Positions 1-8,742 of a DNA stretch of 64,000 nucleotides are shown one piece after another; positions within the stretch are counted from its first letter, which is position 1, and each line of letters opens with the position of its first letter. Source of the DNA: Hyphomonadaceae bacterium UBA1933 (GTDB lineage Bacteria; Pseudomonadota; Alphaproteobacteria; Caulobacterales; Aquidulcibacteraceae). The notes below the pieces were generated by a model. That model worked only from the letters and a program-made list of their open reading frames with translations. It searched no databases and was not told the origin of the DNA. The position numbers and the translations under genes are program-made. Location: positions 310,001-374,000 of the forward strand of contig DDFH01000003.1 of assembly GCA_002337085.1 (NCBI GenBank), in the 5' to 3' direction.

Positions 1-2
1 AC

Positions 3-773
3 GAACAGCAAAGGGTTATGTTCCAACCAATTGGCGGTATGGATCAAATTGCTAAAGGATTTGTCAAAAATCTTGGTGATTTAATTCAATATTCAACATC
101 GGTTAAAAAAATTGCCCAAGATGCAAATGGCGTAAGCGTTTCTTGGATCGATGGGAATGGGGTAAAAGGCGTTACAACCGCCGATTATTGCATTTGTACT
201 ATTCCCATTTCGGTTTTGAATGGCATTGATTTGCAAGTTTCGCCGGCATTTAAAGAGGCAATGTTAAAGGTTGCATATGCACCAGTAAATAAAATTGGCT
301 TGCAAATGTCGAACCGTTTTTGGGAAGATAAATACCGCATTTATGGTGGTCACGTTTATAATGATATTCCGGGCATTCGCACAATTTCACTGCCTTCATA
401 CGGTTTCCAAGGTGAAAAAGGCGTACTTTTGGGCTATTACTCATTTGGTGGCGAGGCCGCAAAAATAAGCGCTAAATCACCGGCTGATCGTGCGGCATTC
501 GCCCTAGAAGGTGGCCAAAAAATCTTCCCAGAATATAAATCTAGCTTTGAAAATTCATTCTCATTCTGTTGGCATTTGGACAAAGACAATCTTGGTGGTT
601 GGGCCGTCTGGAGCGAAGAAGCGCGCAAAGAGGCATATCCAAAACTTTGTGACCCAGATGGCAGAATTTACTTGGCTGGTGAACATTTAACTTATCTCGG
701 TGGCTGGCAAGCAGGGGCAATTGAATCCGCTTGGCAACAAATTGAGAAAATCCACAAAAGGGTGAAAGCATAA
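3..773 (+). CDS. Flavin-dependent monoamine oxidase, C-terminal part (5' end outside window)
   Basis: FAD enzyme that oxidises an amine to an imine. The frame is open from base 3 without a stop, so the true start lies to the left; the FAD-binding N-terminus and any export signal cannot be seen. Visible family marks are FQPIGGMDQIAKGF near the left edge and, at the C-terminus, GRIYLAGEHLTYLGGWQAGA followed by IESA, the conserved FAD-contact segment. Its TAA shares a base with the ATG of the cytochrome gene (TAATG), so the two are probably co-translated. Known relatives such as NicA2 pass electrons to a cytochrome c instead of O2, and the neighbours here fit that. The substrate cannot be told from sequence. 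Family call is firm; the acceptor is inferred. Confidence 0.85.
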   Translation, partial: EQQRVMFQPIGGMDQIAKGFVKNLGDLIQYSTSVKKIAQDANGVSVSWIDGNGVKGVTTADYCICTIPISVLNGIDLQVSPAFKEAMLKVAYAPVNKIGLQMSNRFWEDKYRIYGGHVYNDIPGIRTISLPSYGFQGEKGVLLGYYSFGGEAAKISAKSPADRAAFALEGGQKIFPEYKSSFENSFSFCWHLDKDNLGGWAVWSEEARKEAYPKLCDPDGRIYLAGEHLTYLGGWQAGAIESAWQQIEKIHKRVKA

Positions 774-1168
774 TGTTTAAAAATAAATATAGTGTTGTTT
801 ATCTAATGGCAAGTTTGTCATTAAGTTTGATTTCTGGCGGCGTAGCAAAAGCTGATGGCCGCTTATTGTTCATGGAAAATTGCTCGGCATGCCACCAATC
901 AAATGCACAGGGTGTCCCCGGTGCATTTCCAGCACTTGCCAAAAATAAATTGGTGCAAGGTAGCCCAGATATATTGGTTAAAACCGTTCTTAATGGTCGC
1001 GCGGGAATGCCGTCATTCAAAGGTGATTTATCTGATAATGACCTTGCAATGATTCTAACCTATTTGCGTGCCAATCATGGAAACCATGCTGCAGGAATAA
1101 AACCAGACTTTGTAAATAAACAGCGCAAAGGTGGGCAGCCAAAGTCACAATCTTTGCAGGCGCATTAA
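773..1168 (+). CDS. Exported c-type cytochrome (class I-like)
   Basis: Small periplasmic monohaem cytochrome c of 131 residues. A signal peptide covers roughly residues 1-27, followed by the haem-binding CSACH at 37-41 and a likely axial Met in NGRAGMPSF (Met79). It resembles the cytochromes that serve as electron acceptors for periplasmic dehydrogenases. The ATG overlaps the stop of the amine oxidase gene, which suggests it takes electrons from that enzyme and passes them to a terminal oxidase. The lysine- and glutamine-rich tail of about 25 residues after the fold is poorly conserved. Family call is firm; partnership is inferred from gene order. Confidence 0.85.
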   Translation: MFKNKYSVVYLMASLSLSLISGGVAKADGRLLFMENCSACHQSNAQGVPGAFPALAKNKLVQGSPDILVKTVLNGRAGMPSFKGDLSDNDLAMILTYLRANHGNHAAGIKPDFVNKQRKGGQPKSQSLQAH

Positions 1169-1196
1169 TTAAGGCGCATTGATTAAGGAGAAAACT

Positions 1197-1724
1197 ATGA
1201 AGAAAATGATGATAAGCGTGTTATCGCTTGGCCTCTTAATGGCATGTGGTGCACAAGCACAGGAGGTGAAGCGAACCGGCCCTGCTGAATCGCCGATTTC
1301 AACTGTTGTGACTGTCCCGCCGGGATATACCACATATTATGTAAGTGGTCTTGTACCTCCCGTTGTTGATAAAACTGCACCTGCCGGTACTGCTGCGTTT
1401 TTTGGTGGTTCGACAGAGGTACAGACTGAAGGTGTAATTTTGCGCATAAAAGATGCACTTGCTGCTGAGGGTTTAGGTCTTGGTGATATTGTTATGATGC
1501 GGGTTTATCTTGTTGGTGACCCCGCGTTGGGTGGCAAGCTTGATTTTGGCGGAATGATGAAATCATACAAAAAATATTTTGGAACTGCTGAGCAACCAAA
1601 TAAGCCATCACGTGTAACAACCCAAGTAGCTGCATTAGCAGGTGAGGGGATGTTGGTGGAAATTGAAGTACAGGCAGTAAAAAAAATTGCCCCACCATCA
1701 ATGCCCAAAAAAACCAAAAAATAA
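1197..1724 (+). CDS. Exported RidA/YjgF-family protein
   Basis: RidA-family proteins hydrolyse reactive imines and enamines. The ATG at 1197 is chosen because AAGGAG (1185-1190) lies six bases upstream; a TTG at 1179 in the same frame has no such site. The 175-residue product has a signal peptide; LLMAC gives a possible lipobox at Cys17, or signal peptidase I could cut after AQA at residue 21. The usual RidA arginine is kept (PSR, Arg139), followed by the typical VEIEVQAV strand. An extracytoplasmic RidA next to an amine oxidase makes sense: it would hydrolyse the imine product. A C-terminal KTKK tail is extra. Function is inferred from family and context. Confidence 0.75.
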   Translation: MKKMMISVLSLGLLMACGAQAQEVKRTGPAESPISTVVTVPPGYTTYYVSGLVPPVVDKTAPAGTAAFFGGSTEVQTEGVILRIKDALAAEGLGLGDIVMMRVYLVGDPALGGKLDFGGMMKSYKKYFGTAEQPNKPSRVTTQVAALAGEGMLVEIEVQAVKKIAPPSMPKKTKK

Positions 1725-1733
1725 GCAAAAATT

Positions 1734-1800
1734 CGTCAGGGCAATAAGTATTAACAATAGCGCGGATTAATATTTGCTGTCCTGACGTCTTGCAGTTTTT
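1734..1800 (+). terminator. Imperfect inverted repeat with T-run, probable terminator
   Basis: CGTCAGG (1734-1740) pairs with CCTGACG (1781-1787), and the inner arms are also partly complementary, forming a long hairpin. A TTTTT run lies at 1796-1800. It would end the amine oxidase-cytochrome-RidA transcript. It also sits just before the GntR-type gene, so a regulatory role cannot be excluded. Confidence 0.45.
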
Positions 1801-1843
1801 AATGAATTTGCTAAAGATATATACATAACTAAATAATGCTTGG

Positions 1844-2587
1844 ATGAGGAAAAACGCGCGAATGGATGGACATGGGGCTGCCAAATTATCTGAAAAAGTT
1901 GCTGCGTTAATTCGCCAAAAAATAGCCGATGGGGAGTTGAAAGATGGTGAAGATCTTGGCTCTGAGGCATCATTAATCGAACAATATAGTGCATCGCGCC
2001 CGTCAATACGTGAGGCGCTGCGTATCCTAGAAGTTGAAGGCTTATTGCAAATTGTTCGCGGGGCGCGTTCGGTAAAAGTGCGGGCACCACAAGTTGAGTT
2101 ACCAGCACGTTATATGGCGCTTCTGTTGCGGACACAGGGGGCAACAGTTGCTGATGCTTATCATTGCCGCACATTGATTGAGCCAGCAATTGTTAAAGAG
2201 GTTGCACAAAATGCCTCAGATAAAGCCCCAATAATTTTAAACAATATCATAAGGCGCGAAAATGAGGCGCTTTTAATGAATGATTTTGAGGCAATAGTTC
2301 GATATTCCAACGAGTTTCATTCCGCATTAATTGCCTTGAGCGGCAATAAATCAGCAGAGCTTATTATATCAATGCTGAATAAAATTTATGGCGATCATTA
2401 TGCAACTGTGGTTCTAGCTACTGATAAGGATACTTTGGAAAAGGCAGTAAAGGCGCATGAGATTCTGGTTCATTTTATTGAAAAGGGGCAGGCCGAACGT
2501 GCCGAGCAATTCTGGAATTCCCACCTTAATCTTTTTGAACAATTAATGCGCAATTCAAAATCTTATTTACAAATGGTCGAATTATAA
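1844..2587 (+). CDS. GntR-family transcriptional regulator, FadR (FCD) type
   Basis: DNA-binding regulator of 247 residues. The N-terminal winged helix-turn-helix (about residues 15-80) contains SASRPSIREALRILEVEGLL, the classic GntR recognition-helix pattern. The C-terminal half is an all-helical FCD ligand domain with candidate metal-binding histidines in YHCRTLIEP, EFHSALIAL and AHEILVHF. An alternative start at ATG 1862 has GAGG about 11 bases upstream; neither start has an ideal site. It follows the amine oxidase group on the same strand and may respond to the amine or its product, but no operator was identified. Family is firm; target and ligand are unknown. Confidence 0.85.
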   Translation: MRKNARMDGHGAAKLSEKVAALIRQKIADGELKDGEDLGSEASLIEQYSASRPSIREALRILEVEGLLQIVRGARSVKVRAPQVELPARYMALLLRTQGATVADAYHCRTLIEPAIVKEVAQNASDKAPIILNNIIRRENEALLMNDFEAIVRYSNEFHSALIALSGNKSAELIISMLNKIYGDHYATVVLATDKDTLEKAVKAHEILVHFIEKGQAERAEQFWNSHLNLFEQLMRNSKSYLQMVEL

Positions 2588-2598
2588 CGCCGATTGAA

Positions 2599-4689
2599 TT
2601 ATATATTATGATGGATTTCTTTATCGGTTATTTCTTGTAACAGGTTTATAATTGCCTGAATTTCAATAGGTTTTCCAAGGAAATAATCAGCACCCGCAGC
2701 ATTTGCCATATCTGAATAGCTGCTTTCGGTATTCGCACTCAGCATGACAATATTGGTGTAGTTTAAATTATTTTTGTGTTCATATTCTCGTATTGCTTTA
2801 GTTGCCTCAATACCATCAAGGATGGGCATTTTAATATCCATGAAAACCAAATCAAATTTTTGTCTTTTAATAGCGTCTAGCGCATCGCGGCCGTTTGAAA
2901 CAACCGTGGTTTCAAACCCAAATGGTTCAGTAATAATTGCAAAGACCTTTTGGTTTACCGCATGATCTTCCGCCAATAGGACGCGATAACACATATTTTT
3001 AACAGGTGCTGGTATTTGAACTACTTCATTTGTAATAATTTCTTTTTCTTTAAATGGCGTCAATGGAATCGTAGCAATAAATGTTGAACCAATACCAATT
3101 TGCGAATTAACAACAATTTGACCGCCCATTAAATCAAGCAAATCTTTTGAAATTGAAAGCCCTAGTCCGGTGCCGCCATATTTACGCGCAATTGTATTAT
3201 CAGCCTGCGTATAACGATTAAACAAATTGTCTAAATCGCTTTGTTTGATACCGATACCTGTATCGGTTACGGTTATTTTGATGCCCCGTGCCAAATCAGA
3301 ACCATTAACACTATCAAGTGGTTCAACGGCGATTGAAACTTTTCCATGGCTAGTAAATTTCACGGCATTTGACGCAAGATTGGTTATGATTTGTCTTATT
3401 CGCACCATATCGCCATAATAATTCAGATGCATTTCAGGATTAAATGAAAGTTCAAATCCAATATTTTTGGTATCTGCTTGAAATTTTACAAGTAGTGCCG
3501 CAGCCGAAATAACCTCTTTAATATCAATTGGTAGTGCTTCTAGTGACAATTGACCTGCTTCAATTTTTGTATGGTCCAATACATCATTTAATAACAAACC
3601 CAAAGTTTTACCTGCGGACTTGATTAATTCCACCATTTCGCGCTGTTTGGGGTCAAGAACTGTGTTTGATAATGCCTCGGCAATTCCGACAACCCCATTT
3701 AATGGCGTGCGTATTTCGTGTGATACATTTGCAAGGAATGTTGATTTTGATTGATTTGCATCTTCTGCCATTTTGGCGAGCTTTTGCAGATTATCATTAT
3801 AATTTTTCGCATCTGTTATATCGGTAAACGATGTCACGATTTTAACGGGGTCATTATAGTCATCTTCAAACAATGGGGTTGAAGATACTTTAAGCCATAA
3901 TCGGTCGCCGTTTAACATATCGATGCCAATAATAGAATTTTCAACAAGTTGCCTAGTTTTTAAAGCAACTAATGGCGGTAATTGCTTCCAATCTAAAGGA
4001 TTGTTGTTTTCATCAAAAAGCAGCCAATTCTCTCTAAGTGAGCTAGCACTTATTAATTCGTCTCTTTCAAGTCGTAATGTGCGTAGTGCCGCAGGGTTGC
4101 AGGAGACTATTGTCCCATTTTTGTCTTGTACCAAAACACCGTCATGCATGGTTTTTAATATTGCATCAGATGCAAGGGCTTGGGAATTTGCGGCAATCAA
4201 TTGATTTGCAATATTATGTGACTTCAAAAATGAAGCTGTTTGCGATGCTAATAGTTTTAAAATTCGTTTGTGGGAATCTGTAAAATCACGTGGTTCTGTA
4301 TCAAAGATACAAAAAGTTCCAAATATACTTCCATCAGATAGGAAGATTGGGGTTCCGGCATAAAAGCGATATTTCAAATTGTTAATTACATATGGATTGC
4401 TTTTGAAGCTTTCATCGGTTTTTGCATCAAAGACGACATACGTATCTTTTTTCGCAATTGTTCTATCGCAGAATGTCAGATTTCTTGGGATATCAACATC
4501 CCTAAATTCAATATGTGATGTGACGGTAAGTGTATTGCCATTAAAACGCGTAATGTAAACATAAGGCGTTTTAAATATTTTACGCCCTAGTTCAATCAGC
4601 GAAACAAAATCTAGCTCTTCAAGTGTGGTTGAAAGAGCAATGTCCTCGTTGATAATTGTTGTTTTATTTGGAAATAAAAAACTATTCAT
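2599..4689 (-). CDS. Hybrid sensor histidine kinase (GAF-PAS-HisKA-HATPase-REC)
   Basis: Cytoplasmic two-component sensor of 696 residues with no membrane segment. Domains in order: GAF about 20-160, PAS about 170-295, dimerisation/phosphoacceptor domain with NVSHEIRTPLNG (His324), ATPase with DTGIGI and GGTGLGLSIS, and a C-terminal receiver with EDH acidic residues and phosphoacceptor Asp618 in FMDIKMP. It would sense an internal signal and pass phosphate internally to its receiver, then usually to a separate Hpt protein, which is not in this window. No response regulator gene is adjacent, so the output is unknown. Domain assignment is firm. Confidence 0.9.
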   Translation of the reverse strand: MNSFLFPNKTTIINEDIALSTTLEELDFVSLIELGRKIFKTPYVYITRFNGNTLTVTSHIEFRDVDIPRNLTFCDRTIAKKDTYVVFDAKTDESFKSNPYVINNLKYRFYAGTPIFLSDGSIFGTFCIFDTEPRDFTDSHKRILKLLASQTASFLKSHNIANQLIAANSQALASDAILKTMHDGVLVQDKNGTIVSCNPAALRTLRLERDELISASSLRENWLLFDENNNPLDWKQLPPLVALKTRQLVENSIIGIDMLNGDRLWLKVSSTPLFEDDYNDPVKIVTSFTDITDAKNYNDNLQKLAKMAEDANQSKSTFLANVSHEIRTPLNGVVGIAEALSNTVLDPKQREMVELIKSAGKTLGLLLNDVLDHTKIEAGQLSLEALPIDIKEVISAAALLVKFQADTKNIGFELSFNPEMHLNYYGDMVRIRQIITNLASNAVKFTSHGKVSIAVEPLDSVNGSDLARGIKITVTDTGIGIKQSDLDNLFNRYTQADNTIARKYGGTGLGLSISKDLLDLMGGQIVVNSQIGIGSTFIATIPLTPFKEKEIITNEVVQIPAPVKNMCYRVLLAEDHAVNQKVFAIITEPFGFETTVVSNGRDALDAIKRQKFDLVFMDIKMPILDGIEATKAIREYEHKNNLNYTNIVMLSANTESSYSDMANAAGADYFLGKPIEIQAIINLLQEITDKEIHHNI

Positions 4690-4783
4690 TATCGAAAGAC
4701 ATGCACGATTCTCCTTAATTTATGGTTACAATAGGCATATTTCTTAATATTAGAATATTGTATAAAAGGAGAGGCGTTGAATA

Positions 4784-5263
4784 TTATTGCGTAATATCAA
4801 TAGCTTCAGCATTGGTTATAGTTGTTGCGTCAATTGGTCGCATGCCAATTATAAGACCTCTTGCTCCGCCATTTATATAAATTTCTTTAAAATCAAGGGC
4901 TGTTTTATCAATAAAGCAACGTAGCTTCTTTTTTTGACCAAAAGGGCTAATGCCACCCACTTTGAATCCGGTAATTCGTTCTGCGTCATGTGGATTAATC
5001 ATTTGTGCGTGTTTGGCGCCACATGCCACGGCGAGTTTTTTCATTGCCACATTCTTATGTGATGGTATTACGGCACAAACTGGAACATTATCGGCAAGAA
5101 TTACAAGGGTTTTGAAAACTTGCTCTTCTGGTTTACCAATTGCCAATGCCGCATGAACTCCAATTTTATCAACCCCACTTTCATATTCATAAGGGTGGGG
5201 AGTAAATACAATTCCCGCCTTTGAAAGTGCAAGGGTTGCTGCAGTGGTTTTTGCTTTGGACAT
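4784..5263 (-). CDS. ybaK: YbaK-type Cys-tRNA(Pro) deacylase
   Basis: Trans-acting editing enzyme of 159 residues that hydrolyses mischarged Cys-tRNA(Pro). The YbaK/EbsC fold is recognisable along the whole length: THPYEY-like HPYEYE near residue 23, QVFKTLVILAD, the lysine in SHKNVAMKKLA, GYKVGGIS-type segment FKVGGISPFGQKK, and the C-terminal NGGARGLIIGM. Length matches the family. It lies 11 bases upstream of nothing shared on the other strand and reads in the same direction as the methionine sulfoxide reductase gene, 12 bases apart, so the two are probably one transcript. Confidence 0.88.
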   Translation of the reverse strand: MSKAKTTAATLALSKAGIVFTPHPYEYESGVDKIGVHAALAIGKPEEQVFKTLVILADNVPVCAVIPSHKNVAMKKLAVACGAKHAQMINPHDAERITGFKVGGISPFGQKKKLRCFIDKTALDFKEIYINGGARGLIIGMRPIDATTITNAEAIDITQ

Positions 5264-5274
5264 TTTTTAAAAAC

Positions 5275-5769
5275 CTATAAATTTTTAAAAATTTGGGCGC
5301 AAATCTTCTCAAGGCCAATTTTATCGTCATTATCAAATGCGGCAAATTCGGTTGAATCTATATCTAAAACGCCAAATAATTCGCCATTTTTAAATATTGG
5401 AACCACAATTTCCGAATTGGAATTGGCATCGCATGCTATATGGTCGGCGAATGCATGAACATCATTGATTATTTGAGTGGTCTTTTCGCGCGCAGCCTTA
5501 CCACAAACTCCTTTGCCAAAAGGAATGCGCAAGCAGCCCATGGTTCCTTGATAAGGACCAATAACAAGTTCATCCTTTTTATTGGGATCACAAAGATAAA
5601 AACCACACCAAAAGAATCGCGCGCCAAATGTGGTTTTCAGAAGACAAACCAACGTGGCAAGGCGCGCAATTTCATTATCCTCACCGTCAATTACCGAACA
5701 ATACGCGCGCTCAAGCTCTTGATAAGCAGTGGTTTTATCACTTGCATCTATAAAGAAAGATTCCGCCAT
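5275..5769 (-). CDS. msrC: Free methionine-(R)-sulfoxide reductase (GAF domain)
   Basis: Reduces free methionine R-sulfoxide, a repair role in oxidative stress. The protein of 164 residues is a single GAF domain. The three catalytic or resolving cysteines are present at 79 (QGTMGCLRI), 89 (GKGVCGKAA) and 113 (HIACDA); their spacings of 10 and 24 match Cys84, Cys94 and Cys118 of the E. coli enzyme. The C-terminal FGVLDIDS motif is also typical. It is 3 bases downstream of the phasin-like gene on the same strand. Confidence 0.9.
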   Translation of the reverse strand: MAESFFIDASDKTTAYQELERAYCSVIDGEDNEIARLATLVCLLKTTFGARFFWCGFYLCDPNKKDELVIGPYQGTMGCLRIPFGKGVCGKAAREKTTQIINDVHAFADHIACDANSNSEIVVPIFKNGELFGVLDIDSTEFAAFDNDDKIGLEKICAQIFKNL

Positions 5770-5772
5770 AAA

Positions 5773-6414
5773 TTATGCTTCGGTTTTTGGTGCAGGTTTG
5801 GGCTTGGTTGTTTTTGTGGTTTTTGGTTTATCCGCTACCTTTGCCGTGGCTTTCGGTGCAGGTTCTTTTTTGGGTTTTGCGCCTTTAAGTGAGGAAATTT
5901 CGGCTTCTAAAGACACAATTTTCTCTTCTAGCTCGTGAATTTTCTTTTTCATTTCGATTACATTAATCGGTGCAATACCCTCAGCAAATGATTTTTTCCA
6001 AGCTTCTAGTTTTTCATCGGGGAAGTTTTTGGCGCGGAATTCCTTTGCTTGTTCACTAGCTTTACTAGCGAAATCTTTTGCTTTGTCGCCAAGATGAGAT
6101 TCTTCAAATTTCTTTTTAATTTCTTCTTCGGCTTTACCGCCTTTTTCAACCATTTCGTCGAAAACTTCATTGGCAGCTTCGGAAACTTTTGAGAATTTCT
6201 CCTGTGCCTGTTCATACATTTTTGCATAAACCTGCGCACCAGCTTCCCAGAACTTTTTGAATATATCAAGGCCTTGATTCATTGCCTCATTCATTGCGTC
6301 ATTAATTTTCTCATTAGACGCATTTTCCGAATTTTCTTCTGTTTTCACATCTTCGGTTGGTTTGAATTCCGCATCAATAACGTCATCCTTGCCGGTTTTT
6401 TTCTTAGCTGCCAT
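5773..6414 (-). CDS. Phasin-like coiled-coil protein with Lys/Ala/Pro-rich tail
   Basis: Protein of 213 residues without signal peptide or membrane segment. Residues about 35-130 are amphipathic helix rich in Ala, Lys, Glu and Phe, containing FKKFWEAGAQVYAKM, which looks like a phasin segment that coats polyhydroxyalkanoate granules. Residues about 155-180 form a short heptad coiled coil (KKIHELEEKIVSLEAEI). The last 35 residues repeat AKP/KPKP/KTTK units, like the DNA-binding tail of PhaF or histone H1-like proteins. Function is inferred from composition and pattern only; no polymer synthase gene is nearby. Confidence 0.5.
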   Translation of the reverse strand: MAAKKKTGKDDVIDAEFKPTEDVKTEENSENASNEKINDAMNEAMNQGLDIFKKFWEAGAQVYAKMYEQAQEKFSKVSEAANEVFDEMVEKGGKAEEEIKKKFEESHLGDKAKDFASKASEQAKEFRAKNFPDEKLEAWKKSFAEGIAPINVIEMKKKIHELEEKIVSLEAEISSLKGAKPKKEPAPKATAKVADKPKTTKTTKPKPAPKTEA

Positions 6415-6468
6415 TTGTAAGCCTCCTGATATGATAATTATATGGCAATCAGGGGTAGGATTTCAAGG

Positions 6469-6741
6469 TTATTTACGACTTCTTTTTAATGCCGATGCGG
6501 CAGGGGGTTTTTCACCTTTTGGCATTTCATGTGGTTTTGGCGACATCCACATATATAAGGGACGAAGTGGGAAAACCCAAATCAAGCCAATGACCAGAAA
6601 AAATGGAATTTTTACCCAAATTGGCTTGTTTAAAATGAAACTACCAAGAATTGTCGCGAAAATTACGTAAATAATAATGAAGCTAAGAGTGGTTACAAGC
6701 CCGATTGCGCGGCGATATTTGATGTCCATAATCGTGTCCAA
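6469..6741 (-). CDS. DUF2842-type small inner-membrane protein
   Basis: Protein of 90 residues with two membrane helices (about 14-36 and 42-62), the second followed by RPLYMWMSPKP, the signature of the alphaproteobacterial DUF2842 family. The hydrophilic tail is Lys/Pro-rich. Two in-frame ATG codons exist; the internal one (MDIKYRR) matches the family start slightly better. Function is unknown. It reads away from enolase. Confidence 0.7.
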   Translation of the reverse strand: MDTIMDIKYRRAIGLVTTLSFIIIYVIFATILGSFILNKPIWVKIPFFLVIGLIWVFPLRPLYMWMSPKPHEMPKGEKPPAASALKRSRK

Positions 6742-6881
6742 TTTGTTATTATTTTCTCATTAGTTACAGAAAATAGAAAAAACAACACAAAATGCAAATA
6801 CAGCATATATTTTGACTTCCATTAAGTTGCACAAATTGCTATTGAGCCGAAAACGAATGTAATAAATTTAAGGAGATGAGT

Positions 6882-8165
6882 ATGACCGCCATTATCGACA
6901 TCGTAGGCCGTGAAATTCTGGATAGCCGTGGTAATCCAACCGTTGAAGTTGACGTTTTGCTAGAAAGCGGCGCACATGGCCGTGCAATGGTTCCGTCTGG
7001 TGCATCTACCGGCGCACATGAAGCGGTTGAGAAACGTGATGGTGATAAATCTCGCTACCTTGGTAAAGGCGTTCTTGAAGCGGTTGATGCTGTGAATGGT
7101 GAAATATATCAAACTCTTTCTGGATTTGATGCACTTGACCAACGTCATATAGATAATGTTTTGATTGAACTTGACGGCACTCCAAACAAATCACGCCTTG
7201 GCGCAAATGCGATTTTGGGTGTGTCTTTGGCGGTTGCCCGTGCTGCTGCTGAGGCGGTTGATCTTCCATTATTCAACTATGTTGGCGGTATTAATGCCCG
7301 TGTACTTCCTGTGCCAATGATGAATATTTTAAATGGCGGCGCGCATGCGGATAACCCAGTTGATATCCAAGAATTTATGATTATGCCTTTGGCTGCACCT
7401 TCGCTTGCTGATGGTGTGCGTTGGGGTGCGGAAGTATTTCATTCATTGAAATCACTATTGAAATCAAAAGGTTTAAACACCAACGTTGGTGACGAGGGTG
7501 GTTTTGCACCAAATGTTTCTTCTGCGGTAGAAGCCTTAGACGTCATCTCAGAAGCTATAACTAAAGCGGGCTTCAAGGTTGGCTCTGAAATCGGTTTAGC
7601 CCTTGATTGCGCATCATCTGAATATTTCAAAAACGGTAAATATGAGATGGTTGGCGAAGGTAAATCATTCTCATCAGATGAGAATGTAAAATATCTTGCT
7701 GATTTGGCCGCAAAATATCCAATCTTCTCAATCGAAGACGGTATGGCAGAAGACGACATGGAAGGTTGGGCTGCACTAACCAAAGAATTAGGTTCAAAAG
7801 TTCAGCTTGTTGGTGATGATTTGTTTGTAACCAATCCTGCACGCCTTGCCGATGGCATTAAGGGCGGTCTTGCTAATTCAATCTTGGTAAAAGTAAACCA
7901 AATTGGTACTTTGACCGAAACTTTGGATGCGGTCGATCTTGCGCATCGTAATGGTTATACTGCGGTTATGTCGCACCGTTCTGGTGAAACCGAAGATACA
8001 ACAATTGCAGATTTGGCAGTAGCAACAAACTGCGGACAAATTAAAACTGGCTCATTGTCACGTTCAGACCGTATCGCAAAATATAACCAGTTGATTCGTA
8101 TTGAAGAAATGCTTGGAACACAGGCGAAATATGCTGGCTTTGATGCTTTGCGCCAAAAACGCTAA
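6882..8165 (+). CDS. eno: Enolase
   Basis: Glycolytic enzyme converting 2-phosphoglycerate to phosphoenolpyruvate; also part of the RNA degradosome in many bacteria. The ATG at 6882 is chosen because AAGGAG (6870-6875) lies six bases upstream; the ATG at 6876 touches the ribosome site. The 427 residues match the family length. Motifs include REILDSRGNPTVEVDV at the N-terminus, SGASTGAHEA, the Mg2+ ligands in ALDCASSEYF, SIEDGMAEDD and LVGDDLFVTN, the catalytic lysine in ILVKVNQIG, and SHRSGETEDTTIADL. A terminator follows. The order eno-ftsB-pdhA is typical of alphaproteobacteria. Confidence 0.98.
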   Translation: MTAIIDIVGREILDSRGNPTVEVDVLLESGAHGRAMVPSGASTGAHEAVEKRDGDKSRYLGKGVLEAVDAVNGEIYQTLSGFDALDQRHIDNVLIELDGTPNKSRLGANAILGVSLAVARAAAEAVDLPLFNYVGGINARVLPVPMMNILNGGAHADNPVDIQEFMIMPLAAPSLADGVRWGAEVFHSLKSLLKSKGLNTNVGDEGGFAPNVSSAVEALDVISEAITKAGFKVGSEIGLALDCASSEYFKNGKYEMVGEGKSFSSDENVKYLADLAAKYPIFSIEDGMAEDDMEGWAALTKELGSKVQLVGDDLFVTNPARLADGIKGGLANSILVKVNQIGTLTETLDAVDLAHRNGYTAVMSHRSGETEDTTIADLAVATNCGQIKTGSLSRSDRIAKYNQLIRIEEMLGTQAKYAGFDALRQKR

Positions 8166-8196
8166 TCCATTAGGCATAATGTAAAATATTTTTTAG

Positions 8197-8226
8197 TGGC
8201 AGTCATTTTTTTACAGATGACTGCCA
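8197..8226 (+). terminator. Terminator after enolase
   Basis: TGGCAGTCAT (8197-8206) and ATGACTGCCA (8217-8226) form a perfect 10-bp stem with a 10-base loop, followed by TTAAAATTTTG. It lies 32 bases after the eno stop and 50 bases before ftsB. The T-run is interrupted, so termination may be partial. Confidence 0.6.
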
Positions 8227-8275
8227 TTAAAATTTTGTTCACCATATATTTGCAATTTGATTCTAAAAAGCGATT

Positions 8276-8569
8276 ATGTTTAAATTTTCTGCATCGCCTG
8301 CCAAAGTAATTTTTATAATTGCCCTTGTGTTTCTGGGTATGCAAGCCTTCTCTGGGGAGCAGGGTTTGTTGCGTTGGCGTGAATATAAAATAAAAGCGGA
8401 TGCACTTGAAAATAATAAGGAAATTCTTGTCGCAAAACGTAAAAGTCTCGAAAATAAAATTGCAAGATTGCGCGCGGGCGCTGCTGATGCCGATTTTGTA
8501 GAAGATTTGGCGCTTAACCGTTTGGACATGGCAGACCCAAAAGATGTGGTCATAAAGACCGATAACTGA
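8276..8569 (+). CDS. ftsB: FtsB/DivIC-type septum formation protein
   Basis: Small divisome protein of 97 residues that works with FtsL and FtsQ. One membrane helix (about residues 8-26) is followed by a short periplasmic coiled coil (about 33-66) and a C-terminal segment with DFVEDLALNRLDMADPKDVV, where the conserved LxxADPxDVV pattern of alphaproteobacterial DivIC proteins is clear. Position between eno and pdhA is the standard alphaproteobacterial order. Confidence 0.88.
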   Translation: MFKFSASPAKVIFIIALVFLGMQAFSGEQGLLRWREYKIKADALENNKEILVAKRKSLENKIARLRAGAADADFVEDLALNRLDMADPKDVVIKTDN

Positions 8570-8661
8570 TAAATTGCATATCAGCGATTAAGCCTCTATT
8601 CAGCTTTAAATCGGTAATTATTCACGAAAGCGCAATATTTTTGCCGCATTGCAGCATGAAA

Positions 8662-8690
8662 TTGTGCTAGACGTGTCTGTATTTGATAAT
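8662..8690 (+). promoter_or_regulatory. Putative sigma-70 promoter for the pyruvate dehydrogenase operon
   Basis: TTGTGC (8662-8667) and GATAAT (8685-8690) are separated by 17 bases. The -10 element matches the consensus at five of six positions, the -35 at three of six. It lies about 50 bases upstream of the pdhA start. Pattern only; no start site is known. Confidence 0.45.
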
Positions 8691-8742
8691 TAGACTAAAG
8701 CCGCATATTTTTTAGTATTACTTCATTATGGAAGGTATTTTA

